DNA from: Drechmeria coniospora
Taxonomy: Eukaryota > Ascomycota > Sordariomycetes > Hypocreales > Ophiocordycipitaceae
Assembly (NCBI RefSeq): GCF_001625195.1
Contig: NC_054389.1
Span: 12,478,234 to 12,542,233 of the forward strand
Reading direction: 5' to 3'
Length of the DNA: 64,000 nt
Position 1 is the first letter of the stretch. Each line of letters begins with the position of its first letter. Under the pieces are notes generated by a model. It saw only the letters and a list, made by a program, of their open reading frames with translations. It did not search any database and was not told the origin of the DNA. Made by a program: the position numbers and the translations under genes. This document shows, piece by piece, positions 1-12,800 of the stretch.

Positions 1-1435
1 CCCCCTACTTCGTCCTCCACTACGCCATCCACGTCCACCTCGTCTACTTCCACCTCTACCGAGACATCCCCCACTCCTTCGTCATCCACCCCCCCGCCCG
101 CGATGGATTCCTTATTGACCTTGGTCACCACCATTACATTAGGACCTTCAGATGTCTCAACCTCTCAGACGCCCTCGGTTTCTACCTCGGCGCCGCCATC
201 ATCATCCTCCACATCATCGTCTACTTCCGCATCTACCTCTACGTCCACTTCCACATCCACCACGCCCACGTCCGAGTCCACGTCCACGTCCACATCCACA
301 TCCACTTCCACTTCCACACCTTCGTCCGCTTCCACTTCCACATCCACCACCACCCTGTCCACGTCCACTTCCACGTCCACACCCGCATCCACATCCACGT
401 CCACATCCACGTCCACGTCCACTCCTGCTGGGGTTTCCACTCCCTCTACGGCATCCACTTCCACTTCCACTTCAACTTCGACCTCGACGACTGCAGCGGC
501 ATCCACATCCGCAACTACACCCACATCCACGCCCACACCCACCACACCCACATCCACATCCACACCCACCACTTCCACTTCCACATCCACTTCCACATCC
601 ACTTCCACCACTCCCACTTCCACCACTCCCACATCCACATCAACGTCTACTTCGACATCTACATCGTCAACTTCCTCGTCTACGCCGCCAATTTTGATTT
701 CCACCATCACGACGACCGTATTCCCCACCAGTGTGATCACTCCCACGTCGACGTCGACTTCGACGACGACTTCGACGACGACGACAAGTAGTGCGAGTCC
801 GACGTCGACGCTGGATCTGAATGATTATCCGGGAGTCATGCTCCGTCAGCACAACATCCACCGACGCAACCACTCGGTGTCGGACTTTGTTTGGAACAAC
901 GACCTGGCCGATTACGCCAAGACGCTTGCCCTAACCTGCGTCTTTGCGCACGATGGGTACGCAGTTGACGACGCGACCGTCCCTGCCGTGCCGTAAGAAG
1001 CTAACAATGGTGCCAGGACCATCGGCTCTGCCGATTACGGCCAGAACCTCGCGGCGTTGAATGGCGTCGACGATCCCGTGACGGCCGGCGCTCGCATGGT
1101 GACGAACGTGTGGTACAATTCCGAGCTTCCGTACTACGTGTGGTACGGCGGGAACCCCCCGCTCGACTCCAACCCAGACCTCTGGGACCACTTCACCCAG
1201 ATGGTGTGGAAGGACAGCTCCGAGGTCGGGTGCTCGACGGTCGCGTGCCCGGCTGGAACCATCTTTCAAAACACCGACTGCTGGTACTCGGTGTGCAACT
1301 ACAGGCCGCCCGGTACGTGTGCCCCTGCCGATGGCCATGCTTGTCGCTGACGTCGCCGCAGGCAACTACCTGGGAGAGTTTGACGAGAACGTCTTCCCTC
1401 CCCTCGGGCATCCGACTGTCCACATTGGCGATTAA
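1..1435 (+). CDS. Secreted CAP/PR-1-like (SCP) protein, Ser/Thr-rich stalk, 5' partial
   Basis: The frame is open from the first base, so the N-terminus lies outside the window. About 265 visible residues are almost pure Ser/Thr/Pro repeats (STSTSTST type), a typical O-glycosylated stalk, followed by a CAP domain. Three exons are inferred: 1-956, 1017-1312 and 1362-1435, giving 441 visible residues. The first intron has a GCTAAC branch site near its 3' end. CAP signatures are visible: LRQHNIHR at the domain start, HFTQMVWK (CAP1 motif) followed by GCSTVACP, and YSVCNYRPPGN (CAP2 motif) rebuilt across the second intron. CAP proteins are extracellular and bind lipids or act in host interaction; which applies here cannot be told. 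The domain itself looks intact. Confidence 0.9.
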
Positions 1436-1708
1436 GGCACGCATCATCTCCTGCACGATGGTGACGACGACCTCATCTCCCCGTCCGGGGATCACTGTAC
1501 ATGGTACCATAGAAGGGGATGCTTCGTGTTCGGCATCGGCGACGACACTAGCGTGTTCACCGAGGGAGCCGCATTCGACCCAGCCCCGGCGCATGCATAC
1601 TTTGACGGCGAGCAAGATTTATTGACCGAGAGGAGGCTGCCAGTGGGCGACACTCAGCAACGACGGCCCAGGCCCGATGCTTGGTTACCTTGGCACGAAA
1701 TGGATGTT

Positions 1709-1803
1709 GGCCGGATACACTACGACTGGCCGGATACACTACGACTGGCAGGATATACTACGACTAGCAGAATAAACTACGACTGGCAGGATACACGACG
1801 ACT
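1709..1803. repeat. Minisatellite, five 19-bp units
   Basis: Five adjoining units of GGCCGGATACACTACGACT. The first two are identical. Units 3 to 5 carry mostly C-to-T and G-to-A changes. Confidence 0.9.
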
Positions 1804-2814
1804 GCAATGGGGATTGGGTGAGAATGGCAACATGGAAAGAATATTTCAACTTGTATCAGCAAGAAGCACGTGACGTCTTGGAATCGTGCCGCGGCGGGTG
1901 ATGAGCGATGGGCCCTAGGGCATTGGGATCCTCGATAGAAAGAATTTAGGTGGCAATAGAGCCCATTTCACATGTCATGGCCTATTTCAGGGGTTTGGCT
2001 TGCTTTGACAGCCTACTTCATAAGGATTGGCTTGGTTTGGCTGCCATGTTCGACCAGTCGCGCGTCCCGTTCCCGATGGATGCAGAGTATTGGCTGATGC
2101 TGCCGCTACGTCGGCTTCACGACAGCCAGGATGACGAAGCGGGCATTGCACCGTCCCCAGATGCACAATGTCCGAGTGGTGAGGTGATGGTGGTGGTGGC
2201 CGGTCCCAGGTGTATAATGTCCGTGTGGTGATGGTACTGGCTGCCATGGGGGCTGCCGTCGTGCGGCCGTGCGTGGCTGGGTAGAGAGTGTGTCGCAGCC
2301 GAAGCGTGGCTGAGGTTGCCACGTGCCTGATGCGGGGGTTTGGAGGGGTTCGGTGGGTGGGTGTCGAGGGTCCTGATGACCTGGCCACTACTACTGTACT
2401 CCGCACCGCTAGCAGCACCCGGAGGTGTGCTGTAGGGAGTTTGCTGCGCGTGCTGTGCTGTAAATCACTGCATCGATGCCCCGTCGATCGGTGCGGCAGC
2501 GGCAGCCTCGACGCAACCAAGGTATTGGATGGGAGCTTGCTGGCTGCAGCGGCCTGTTGCTTCCTCCTCGGCATGGACTCTCGGCATGGGCTCTCGGCGT
2601 GGACTTGTCATTGTGCGTCTGATGCGTCGTTGGCGTCGAACCGGCGATGAGGGTTCCGCGTCATGGCCAGCGCGGGGACGTTTGGAATGCAGCAGAGTTT
2701 TGGGCCTGACGTGAGCCTCTGACGATCGGCATCACATGCTGTCTCGGCACCCGTCCCTGGGGAGGGAGGTCGCCATGGCGGGCGTGACCACGGACGAGGG
2801 CTGGCAAGGGAGGC

Positions 2815-2875
2815 GTCGAGTGGCCGTCGAGTGGCCGTCGAGTGGCCGTCGAGTGGCCGTCGAGTGGCCGTCGAG
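2815..2875. repeat. Minisatellite, 11-bp unit GTCGAGTGGCC, about 5.5 copies
   Basis: Perfect head-to-tail copies of GTCGAGTGGCC, ending in a partial unit. Confidence 0.92.
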
Positions 2876-2999
2876 AGTGGCATCGTCCATCTGGGCAGCT
2901 GCCGGCCGCTTGACGCTGATCTGGAGGATGACGAAGGAGAAGAGCGATGAACGTTGCTGGCCTTTCCGGTGCAGCACATGCGGCAACGCTGTGCTTGTA

Positions 3000-3640
3000 G
3001 TGTACACGTATGTGGTGCAGGCAAATAGGACCAGGTATTGATTAATTAACAGGTACGGAGTATTGCTGTGCAAATAGTTTGGTCGTCTTGCGGCATTCAC
3101 AGAGCGTGCCCGAGCAGGTACCGTACAGTACATGCACACACCCACTAGTTACAACAAGTGCGTTCTGTGCAGAGTACTAGGTGCCCAGTATCTACCGTAC
3201 AGTACTTGTACCCTAGGTTCAGGACATGCCGTGTACGGGACACCTCTGTAACCCCCCTGCTGGCATTCAGTACAGAGTACCAGGTGCCTAGTATCTACCT
3301 ACTAGGTACTTGTACGTTTAGGACATGCCGTGTACGGGACACCTCTGTGACTCTCCTGATTGTAAATACTTGCCGTGTGGACATGCAGTTCACAGGAACC
3401 TCTGTTCACTCTCCTTGCGAGTACAGCAGTTGTAGTTGTACATGTACTGTACCTGCAACCCTTGCTTTCCAGTATGGAGCAGCTGCACAGATTGCTTCCT
3501 GCACATGTACAGCACATGTATCCGTACTGTACGGAGTACTCCGTACTTGAAGCAAGTACCTATTGTACTTGTGTACAACTACGGAGCACGGGGTGCATGT
3601 ACTTACTTGTACTTTCTTGTATAATACTCCGTACCCGAGA
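3000..3640. repeat. GTAC-rich palindromic island
   Basis: Dense in GTACTTGTAC, GTACATGTAC and the palindrome TACGGAGTACTCCGTA (around 3531-3548). A segment near 3215-3290 is repeated in diverged form near 3300-3355 (both contain ACATGCCGTGTACGGGACAC). No coding evidence. Confidence 0.7.
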
Positions 3641-3920
3641 CCGGACATGTGTCTTGGACCTGCGTCATTGGTGGATCTGAGCACTGGCGGGAGCTTATCG
3701 ATAGGCAGATTCGCCGAGCCTCCTCCGCCGCCTGTTCTTGGTGCTTCTGGGTACCGCTGTGCCGCCGCCCAGGCGCTAATCGCAGGCCGTTCAGAGCGCC
3801 TACAGACCTACAGAGTCCGCTGAACCGCCTGTCGGTTCGGCGCAGGTGCGAGCGTGCGCACCATCCCAACCTAGAGCCTGCCGCCCAATGACGGTCCGCC
3901 TGCTAGGCTTGAGCAACCTC

Positions 3921-3946
3921 ACCACCACCACCACCACCACCACCGC
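3921..3946. repeat. (ACC)n microsatellite
   Basis: Eight to nine ACC triplets, upstream of the sterol glucosyltransferase start. Confidence 0.9.
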
Positions 3947-4220
3947 CATCTTGCACCTTCTCCTTCGTCTCATCACGACCAAAGAATATCCAGACCGACG
4001 TCCCATCGGCACCCACGACGCGACCGCAGCGCTCTCGCCCCTCGCTCCCCCCTCCCCCACTTGCTCCCCCGCTCCCTCCCCCGCGCGGGCTCGTCGACGC
4101 CTCCCGTCGCTTCGGTCGACCGCCGTGCCGGCCTGTCACGGCCAAGATCCCCTCGTCCCCCCCCCCCCCTTCCCACGATCCGGTCAACGGGCGGGCCGTC
4201 ACGCAGCGTACGGATAGAGC

Positions 4221-7200
4221 ATGACGCACCCCTCCGCCCCTCACAGTGCCGATGGCTCCGCGGCGGCGGCCGACGATTTGCCCCCGAGGCCTAGGGCGCC
4301 GAGGAAGCTGCAGAAGCGTTGTCGTCGAGAGTCCAGCCTCCCCGTCGACCTCCCCGAGCCCCTGCGGGCCGGCGACAGCGATGACGAGACGTCTCCCAAC
4401 AACGCCCCCGCCGCACGGGGCGGTCCCGTGTCGGTCAACATGAACCAGAGCATCTTCGGCCTCATCGCCGCCGCCGGCTCCAAGGTCGACTTCAACGAAC
4501 GCTTCGACGACGGCAGCAGCGAAGACGACGACGGCCCGGAGCAGCCCCGTCGTGACCTCGCCCAGACGGCCATCCTCAAGCCGCACACGCCCGACGCGGC
4601 CAGGCGACACAAGAGGCTCTCGGGCCATCGCCTGCTCCGGTCGCTCGCCACCCTTCCGAAGCGAATACCGAAGCCCGAGCGGGGCGCCGGTCGACCCTCC
4701 GTCCCCCTCCCGCTCCTGACCCTCGACGACCGGAGTGCGTCGACCGAGCTTGCCGAGCCTGACGAGAACCGTCTCGCGCCCGTCATGAGCCGCATGCTCC
4801 AGGCGAGGGCCGAGATGTCGAGCCGGCCCAGCTTCGATCTCGAGCGGCCCTCCTCGGCCGACCTGAGCGGCGTCGACGACGGCGACAACCACATGCTCCT
4901 CGCTCGTCGCCTAAAGGACATTTTCGAGTTTGACGACGTCGAGCAGGTCGTCGCAGGTATGTCGCTCCGTCGTCTTGCCCCTCATGATCCGTTGCCCGTC
5001 CTCACATCCGACAGAGTACCCTTGCTGGCTGCTGCAGAGCGTCCTGCTCCAGGGCTTCCTCTACATCACCGCCAAGCACATCTGCTTCTACTCCTATCTT
5101 CCTAAAAAGGCCGTATGACACCCCAACCGTCCGCGACCCGCCCCGTCGGTGCTGACGCCGAGAGCAGAATGTCGTGGCCAAGTCCGGATACCTCTCCAAG
5201 AGCGGCCGGAGGAATCCGAGGTACAACCGGTACTGGTTCCGCCTCAAGGGCGACGTTCTCTCCTACTACCGCGACTCGACCAACCTCTACTTCCCCCACG
5301 GCCAGATCGACCTCAGCGTCGGCATCTCCGCCGACGTCGTCGACCGCGGCAAGAACGGCGTCCACTTCGAGGTCGTCACGAGCCACCGCACCTACAGCTT
5401 CAAGGCCGACAGCGCACCGAGCGCCAAGGACTGGGTCAAGAGCCTGCAGCGCGTCATATTCCGCAGCCACAACGACGGGGACAGCGTCAAGATCTCGCTA
5501 CCCATCGACAATGTCATCGACGTCGAGGAGACGCAGATGATGGAGTTTTCCGAGACGTGCAAGATTCGCGTCGTCGACAACGACGAGACGTACGCCATCG
5601 ACGAGGTACGCGCTCTCGTCCGATGCCGCCGCGCCCGTTGCCGCGTCCGTTGCCGAGCCCGCTGACCCGCTCGCCGCAGTACTTCTTTTCCTTCTTCAAG
5701 TTCGGCGAGGAAGCCGTCAACGTCCTCAAGATCCTCGTCGAGGATGCTTCCGGCAACGAAGCGGCCGAGGCCGTCGCCGGCTTGAGCGTCGACGGCTCGC
5801 CGAGGGACTCCAAGAACACGAGCCGGAGCAACCTGCTCACCGACAGGGCGCGGTCGACGAAGCTGCCGGAGACGGTCAAGGCTACCCTGTCGCCCCTCTC
5901 CACCCACTCCGGCGGCGCGAGTCCTCGGCCGAGCCTCGACGTCTCCTCCCGCACCAGCTTCGACGCCGTGCTCCACTTGGGCCGGCGGAGCCACGACGTG
6001 CCGAGCCCGCTGAGGGAGCAGGGCCCTCGCCGGAGCTTCAGCGGCAGCAGGTCGCAGAGCCTCCGCCGCCGCAGCGACAGGTCGCGGCCGGTGGCCTCGT
6101 CCGACTCGAACGTGCCCTCGTCGACGGACGAGCCGGGCTACTCCAACGTCGCCGTCTCGACGACGGAAGATCCTTCGGCGAGCCAGATCCTGCGAGGGAG
6201 CGAGGTGTTTCACAGCCCGACGATGCGCCAGTCGCCCACCTCGTCTCCCTGCGCCGACGCGAGGCCCGGCCTGCCTCACCACTGCGCGACGACGGGGCAC
6301 ATGGAGCAGCTGGCCTACCGCGCGAGCTTGGATCCCGGACGCTCCTCGACGCCGTCTCTGCAGAGCATCACGAAGATGGGATCCTACCCCCTCCAGCGCG
6401 CGGGCGCCTTCGCCGACTACCTGAACAAGACGGGCAAGCGCATGAGCTCCCTCTTCGCCGCCGAGTCCATGGGCTACGTCGAGAAGGTGTCGGGCATGTG
6501 GAAGGGGGGCCACAAGCACTACGACGATCCCCACGGCCTGCGTCCCGACGACGACGACCTCGAGCAGGACTCGGAGGGCAAGGTGCAGACCTCGATGGAC
6601 CGCTTCCGCGCCCATTTTGCCCTTCCCGACGCCGAGCGGCTGCAGGCCACGTACTTTGGCTACATCGTCCGCGTCCTGCCCCTGTACGGCAAGATATACA
6701 TCAGCGACCGATCCTTCTGCTTCCGCAGCCTGCTGCCCGGCACCCGCACGAAGCTGATCCTGCCCCTCAAGGACGTCGAGACGGCGCACAAGGAGAAGGG
6801 GTTCCGCTTCGGCTACGCCGGCCTCGTCGTCGTCATACGCGGCCACGAGGAGCTCTTCTTCGAGTTCGGCCCGGCCGAGGTCCGCGACGACTGCGCCGTG
6901 ACGCTGCTCCAGAGCCTCGAGACGAATAGGTTTCTCCAAGCCTCGGGCGTCCTCCGCGACGACGAGGCCGACGACGAGGATTCCGCCATGGCCGAGCGTG
7001 ACGCCCTCAGCTCGGCGCGGCAAGGAGAGTACCCCGAGCACGAGATCGAGATGCCGTCGCAGACGCACCTGCCGAACGCGCCTACGATCCTCATGGACGA
7101 CCCGGACGGCTCCTTTCTCAGCTTCAAGCCGGCCGGCTCCATGAGGATCACCTGCCTGACCATCGGCTCCCGCGGCGACGTGCAGCCGTACATTGCCCTC

Positions 7201-8667
7201 TGCAAAGGCCTGCTGGCGGACGGCCACCGGCCGCGCATCGCCACCCACGCCGAGTTTCAGGGCTGGGTCGAGTCGCACGGCATCGAGTTCCGCCGCGTCG
7301 AGGGCGATCCCGGGGAGCTGATGCGCCTCTGCATCGAAAACGGCACCTTCACCCTCTCCTTCCTGCGCGAGGCCAACGCCAAGTTTCGCGACTGGCTGGA
7401 CGACCTGCTGGATTCCGCCTACCACGCCTGCGAGGGATCCGAGCTGCTCATCGAGTCGCCCTCGGCCATGGCCGGCATCCACATCGCAGAGAAGCTCGCG
7501 ATCCCCTACTTCCGAGCCTTCACCATGCCCTGGACGCGCACGAGGGCCTACCCGCACTCCTTCATCATGCCCGAGCACAAGATGGGCGGGGCCTACAACT
7601 ACATGACGTACGTCATGTTCGACAACATCTTTTGGAGGGCGACGGCGCAGCAGGTGAACCGCTGGCGCAACAGCACGCTCAAGCTGCCCAACACGAGCCT
7701 CGAGAAGATGCAGCCGAACAAGGTACCGTTCCTCTACAACTTCAGCCCGAGCGTCGTCGCGCCGCCGCTCGACTACTCGGACTGGATCAGGGTCACCGGC
7801 TACTGGTTTCTCGACGAGGGCGACGAGTACAGACCGCCGCGGGAACTCGAGGACTTCATCCAGAAGGCCAGGGACGACGGCAAGAAGCTCGTATACGTCG
7901 GCTTCGGCTCCATCATCGTCGACGACCCCGGCAAGATGACACAGGAGGTCATCGACGCCGTCCTCAAGGCCGACGTCCGCTGCATCCTCTCCAAGGGCTG
8001 GTCCGACCGCATCTCGCCCGGCGACGACCCGGAGAAGCCGCGGCCGCGGGAGCCGGACATCCCGCCCGAGCTCTTCGTCATCAAGTCGGCGCCTCACGAC
8101 TGGCTGTTCCGACGCATCGACGCGGCGGCCCACCACGGAGGTTCGGGCACGACCGGGGCCAGCCTGCGGGCGGGCATTCCGACCATCATACGGCCCTTCT
8201 TCGGCGACCAGTTCTTCTTCGCCAGCCGCGTCGAGGACCTCGGCGTCGGCGTCTGGGTGAGGCGCTGGGGCACCAACAGCTTCGGCCGCGCACTGTGGGA
8301 GGCGACGCGGAACGAGCGCATCATCGTCAAGGCTCGCGTGCTGGGTGAGCACATTCGCCAAGTACGCCTTCAATCCCCCCCCCTTCGGCACTGATGAAGC
8401 ATTCTGACCACAGTCCAGGAGACGGGCGTCGCAGACGCAATCCAGAGCATATATCGAGATCTCGAGTACGCCAAGAGCCTCATCAAGCGCAAGCCCGGCA
8501 GCAAGCCCGACGGCGAGGAGGACGACGAGGCCGAGGAGAGCTGGACGTTTGTGGGAGGAGACGAGCCGGACCCGGACGTCGTGACGAGACGTCTGAGCGA
8601 GGGGATCGTCGGGCAGAGTGCGGAGAGCAAGGGGCTCGGCAGCCAGGTGCTGAAGGGGCGAGCGTAG
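4221..8667 (+). CDS. ATG26: Sterol 3-beta-glucosyltransferase (ATG26/UGT80 family)
   Basis: Transfers glucose from UDP-glucose to membrane sterols; in some fungi it is needed for pexophagy. Five exons fit the family: 4221-4956, 5015-5112, 5168-5605, 5680-8361 and 8419-8667, 1400 residues, within the usual range for filamentous fungi. Domain order: disordered acidic/Ser-rich N-terminus; GRAM at about 229-278 ([15 protein letters not shown], split by intron 1); PH at about 280-385 ([19 protein letters not shown]); long Ser/Arg linker; second GRAM at about 730-840 ([19 protein letters not shown]); glycosyltransferase-28 N-domain from about 912 ([14 protein letters not shown]); UDP-sugar-binding C-domain near 1227-1283 ([17 protein letters not shown]). 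All introns are GT-AG and the frame closes cleanly. The ATG is the first in the frame. A long antisense frame over it is a codon-bias artefact. Confidence 0.97.
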
Positions 8668-9162
8668 AAATCTGCTCGGTAGGGTGCTCGACCACACTTT
8701 CTTCTCCGACGGCTGCTTTCCGATGTGCGCGGTTGGATCGCGTACCCGCACGGACAGGTCCCGGGTCATGCACGGCCGTAGAGACCGGCATGGTTGTGAG
8801 TGGGCGAAGCGAGAGTCATCTTTGGCGATACTCGGTAGATTGCAGGTATTCCATTGTAGATGATGATACCTGCGTAGCGGTTCGATGCACTATTTTGTCA
8901 TCAATCAGAATCAGCGCTTGTCCCGCACGGGACGTTTCTGTCACTTGTTCTGGTACGTCGGATGCGATACGAGTCGGCGACAGCGCGTCGTGGCGATGCA
9001 AATGACGAGACCTGTGATGTATACTTGGATTGTGCACGGGACGAGATACACAGCAACGTAGAGGAAGAACTCCGCCGTTCGCATCGTCCCCTGCCGTTTC
9101 CTTTCGCTTCCCCCCTCGCGCCACGTCCAGGTGAAGTGCTGATCGAGTATCGAGGGCTGCTT

Positions 9163-9801
9163 CTACAGATCATTGACCTTGTCGCACATTTTGACCTCGT
9201 AGTCGACCGTATCGTTTCCCGCCCACCACATCTTCGGTTTGAAGTCGAGATAGACGAGTTCAGGCTTCGCGGGGAACCAGGGGCCGTCCGTATCGCGATA
9301 GAAGACGATTTCGCCCGTGGCAGCGTCGCGGAACTCGGCCGTGGTGTGGGAGAGGGTACCGGAGGTGGTCCAGCTGATGGTGTAGCAGGAGTCGCGTAGG
9401 ACGGAAAAAGGCTTGGAGCAACGAACGTTTCCGTCGGCGTCGAGGCACGCTTCGACGGCGTAGTCGAGCACCGTTCCTTTGGCGACATAGTCGCCAGCTG
9501 CGGGGCGATGCGGGTCAGCGCAGTGTAACATGCAGACGACGGGTACGGCAATTGTTGTGGGGTGCAGGGGGGGCCAGGGATCATCACATGGGGATGCTGG
9601 GACGCGCGAACATGTGGATATGGGGGACATGGGGATATGGAGATGTGCGGAGATGGAGATGATGGCGAAGGACATGGGGGAGAACACGAGGATTCCGCGA
9701 CACGTCTAGGGGCTGCCGAGAACGAGAAACGGGAACATACTTGGTGCAAGGCCGCCAAGGGCCATGAGCGCGGCCATCGTCTGAGCTCCCGGAATATGCA
9801 T
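9163..9801 (-). CDS. Small cysteine-containing protein, possibly secreted, unknown function
   Basis: Not a family I recognise. Two exons are inferred on the minus strand: 9801-9741 and 9497-9163, joined across a 243-base GT-AG intron (GTATGT donor, CCGCAG acceptor), giving 131 residues. A second in-frame ATG at 9777 would shorten it by 8 residues. The short N-terminus holds a hydrophobic stretch (AALMALGGLAP) that could be a weak signal peptide. The rest is a compact, apparently beta-rich domain with four cysteines (EAC, VRCS, DSCY, KMCDK) and a repeatedly acidic and aromatic C-terminus (PKMWWAGNDTVDYEVKMC). The codon pattern and clean exon join argue for a real gene. The intron is longer than its neighbours, so another upstream exon is possible. 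Confidence 0.6.
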
Positions 9802-12800
9802 TGTCGGTTTGGTTGATGAAGCGGCAGAGAATAGTTGGTGCCGGTCGGTTGGTCGATTGAAACTAGGAAATGTCCTCCAGGGCGGAATGGGGCCACGATG
9901 AAAATGAGGTCATTGGCAAAGGGACGGGACGGGTGGGAGGAATGACGAATGTTTTTCTTTCTCCGTCGTGTGTCTGGATCCCGTTGAGCTTCGGTCATGA
10001 TGATGCGTTCCATCCAAGGTATGACGCGCGCGTTATTTTTGGCGAATCGCACACCGCATTGTCGGTGACAAAAAGCGTTTATCTCCACAGAGGTCACGAT
10101 CCTTAGTGCTAGCGCGGGGCAGGTACCTGGACGGCGATGACGACATATTGTCATGCCCTGATGCACAGAAATGTTCTGACGAAGAATACGATTAGTATTA
10201 TCTTGATTATCGCTTTCGTTGCAGTTTTATGTCGAATAATTTCTTCCCGGCGACTAGTTTTTTGTTGCCGCCTTGAGATGACTGGAAATATTCGGAAATC
10301 CGTCGAATGTTTTCATTCAATCGATCAGGCACTCTCCACCGTACACGCTGCACTGCAACCTTGCCACGAGCTCATTGCACAGAAGCGTTTCGATTTCCTT
10401 GTCGTCTTATTTTTCTTGCGTGGAGAAGTTTGCTGCCAGTTGTGATGCAAGAAGGGTGGAAGAATCATGATTACTAGGAATCGTCTCTGTTATTGCCCAT
10501 TATGTGGGTGCAGTTGTCATGCAAGAAGGGTGGAAGAATCATGAATATTGGGAATGGTCTCTGTTATTGCCCTATGCAAGAAGGGTGGAGGAATCATGAA
10601 TATGGGAATCTTCTCTGTTATTGCCCATTATGTGGGTGCAGTCGTCATGCAAGAAGGGTGGAAGAATGGGTGGAAGAATCAGGAATATGGGAATCGTCTC
10701 TGTTATTGCCCATTATGTGGGTGCAGCTGTCACGTGCTTGTCCTCGTGACACTCCGATCGGTGACACATGTATACTACATAGGAGTCTATATAGACGAAA
10801 TTATACAGCCTTTTGTAGCTTAGCGCTGGGAGCGTATGGATGGTGTTAATGTACGAGCCCTACGGATCACTGATTTTCAAACTGCATACGAACGAACAGT
10901 CCAACAGTCGAACGGAGAAGTGGCCTCGCCTGCTACGCCTATTCAATCTTGTTCCTCGAACAGTTGTCGGCATGCGAGCAGCAATCCTGGCGCTGCTGCC
11001 ATCCTGAGCTCGACACCACCCTTCCACAATGTGATCCCTATCTCAACCACTCAACATCTGCACCGTCCAGTGTCAGCAGCGGAAGGATTTGCCAGGTTGC
11101 AGCACATCGGCAGAACGTCGAGCTAGATAACGCACATATAGATGACGATTGTCGAACTCCACCATCCGAAATGCCAGTACTCGCCGGCATCGACCTTGTG
11201 GGCGGGAGCCTGCTCGCCGCTTTCCCTGGAGCCGTCACGACTGCAGGCCCTGCTTGACTTCTCTCCAGCAGCAGTCTATACCAATCCACATTCCGTTCCT
11301 CCTCGCCATCTCATTTCGATTCGGGAATCTGCCGGTAGAAATACTGCCGCGGCGGCCAGTACGACTAAACAAGCTTCTATTAGGGAAATAATATCCAAGG
11401 AAAACGAAATCGCTACTGCAAAATACCCGAGATTTGCGCCACGTGCAAGTCACAAGGACCGCAGCACCCCTGATCTCCCACGGGGTTCTTGCTCAAGTGG
11501 AAGGTAACAGTGTTGCGGTATAACACCCGCCAAAGGAATAGATGCTCTAGCGCATCCAAGCTCTTGGCGCGCTCCTGTCGATGCTTGTTGCCCCGAAGCG
11601 CCTTTCTTTGGAGCGTGTTGACACCCTTGACAAAGACTACAGGAAGAATGTCCTTTGCGGCCACCGTGTAGCCTTTGCCTGCATGCCGCCGGGTAACGGT
11701 CTCGATGAATATAGCATCAGTGCCTTATCCAAGCTCCTCCTCGACGTCAAAGAGACAACGAACACGCTCCGGGTATGCTATCTGGCCTACCACTTCGACT
11801 TCTATGTCTATTCCGAACCGCACTTCCCCCCTCTTCGTCCGCACAAGGCACTATCGGCCAACAGTTTCCTCGTCGCCGGCAGCAGACATGTTACTGCACC
11901 TCCACTCCGATCGATTCCTCGAACACTAGCAACGGTTTTCCCGGAGATTACACCGTTCACCATCCGACAGAGGACTGTGTTAATAGTTGCACATATTTAT
12001 ATGCTTGGAATACCGTGAGAGGAAGTGCTGCCGTGGGACATTGCGTACCGGCGGCTAGAATTTGAAGAACAGCTCTGTTGCATCAATAACTCGCAAGTGG
12101 TTGGATGTGTCAACGGCCAACTCAGGGGCTCCGAGGACCCGCGATTTGACAGGTGGACTGTAAGCACATGTACGAATGTTGCAAGCTGCTGCGTCATCGA
12201 GGACTTTGGCGCTGCGAACTGGGACGGTGTACATGATGCAATGATCCGAGGCGCGTGATTGTTCCAAGGCGTTGTTCATGAGCTCGAATAATACAATCTG
12301 TAGCCAACACCATTATATATGCTATTAAATTCGAGTTTTTGATGCTGCAGCATAAATTAGTCACTTTGAAGCATATATGCAACATCTTCCAAGGGGAACC
12401 GACTCTGACTTCACAACGATGCTGCTCCATATTCCCCATTGAAAACACCAGGATAGATTGAAGAAGCCGCAAGCATCCGGCCAGCGTTGCAATGCAAAAA
12501 CTGTGTTGCCTACTTACGAAAGCAAGCCTTCATCCCTCCATGGGAAACCCCCCACGTCATGATACTGCTTTCGTCGGAGTTGATGCCGGGCCTAGATTGG
12601 GAAGAATTTCCACCATCAGTCATGCTGGAGCGTGGCAAGGACATGATGCCGACTGACTCCCAGAAGATGACGGGGAGACGGCGGGTTTTTTTCGTGCATA
12701 CGCAAGGAATGGAAGGAATATTTGCAAATCCCGTGAGGCGAGGTCGTGACGACGCGTGGAGCTCACCAAAGAGACGAACTCTGGACCATGGACTAAGGAT

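Larger units (their letters stand above)
1436..4220. other. Intergenic stretch without a confident gene
   Basis: Only short unsupported reading frames are present. It holds two minisatellites (19-bp and 11-bp units), an imperfect duplication of about 30 bases near 2155-2232, a GTAC-rich island at about 3000-3640 and an (ACC)n microsatellite just before the sterol glucosyltransferase gene. Confidence 0.6.

Noticed and set aside
5392..8769. 1125-codon minus-strand frame over the sterol glucosyltransferase
   Set aside because: Composition is Arg/Val/Gly-rich without domains; it mirrors the GC-rich third positions of the real gene on the plus strand.
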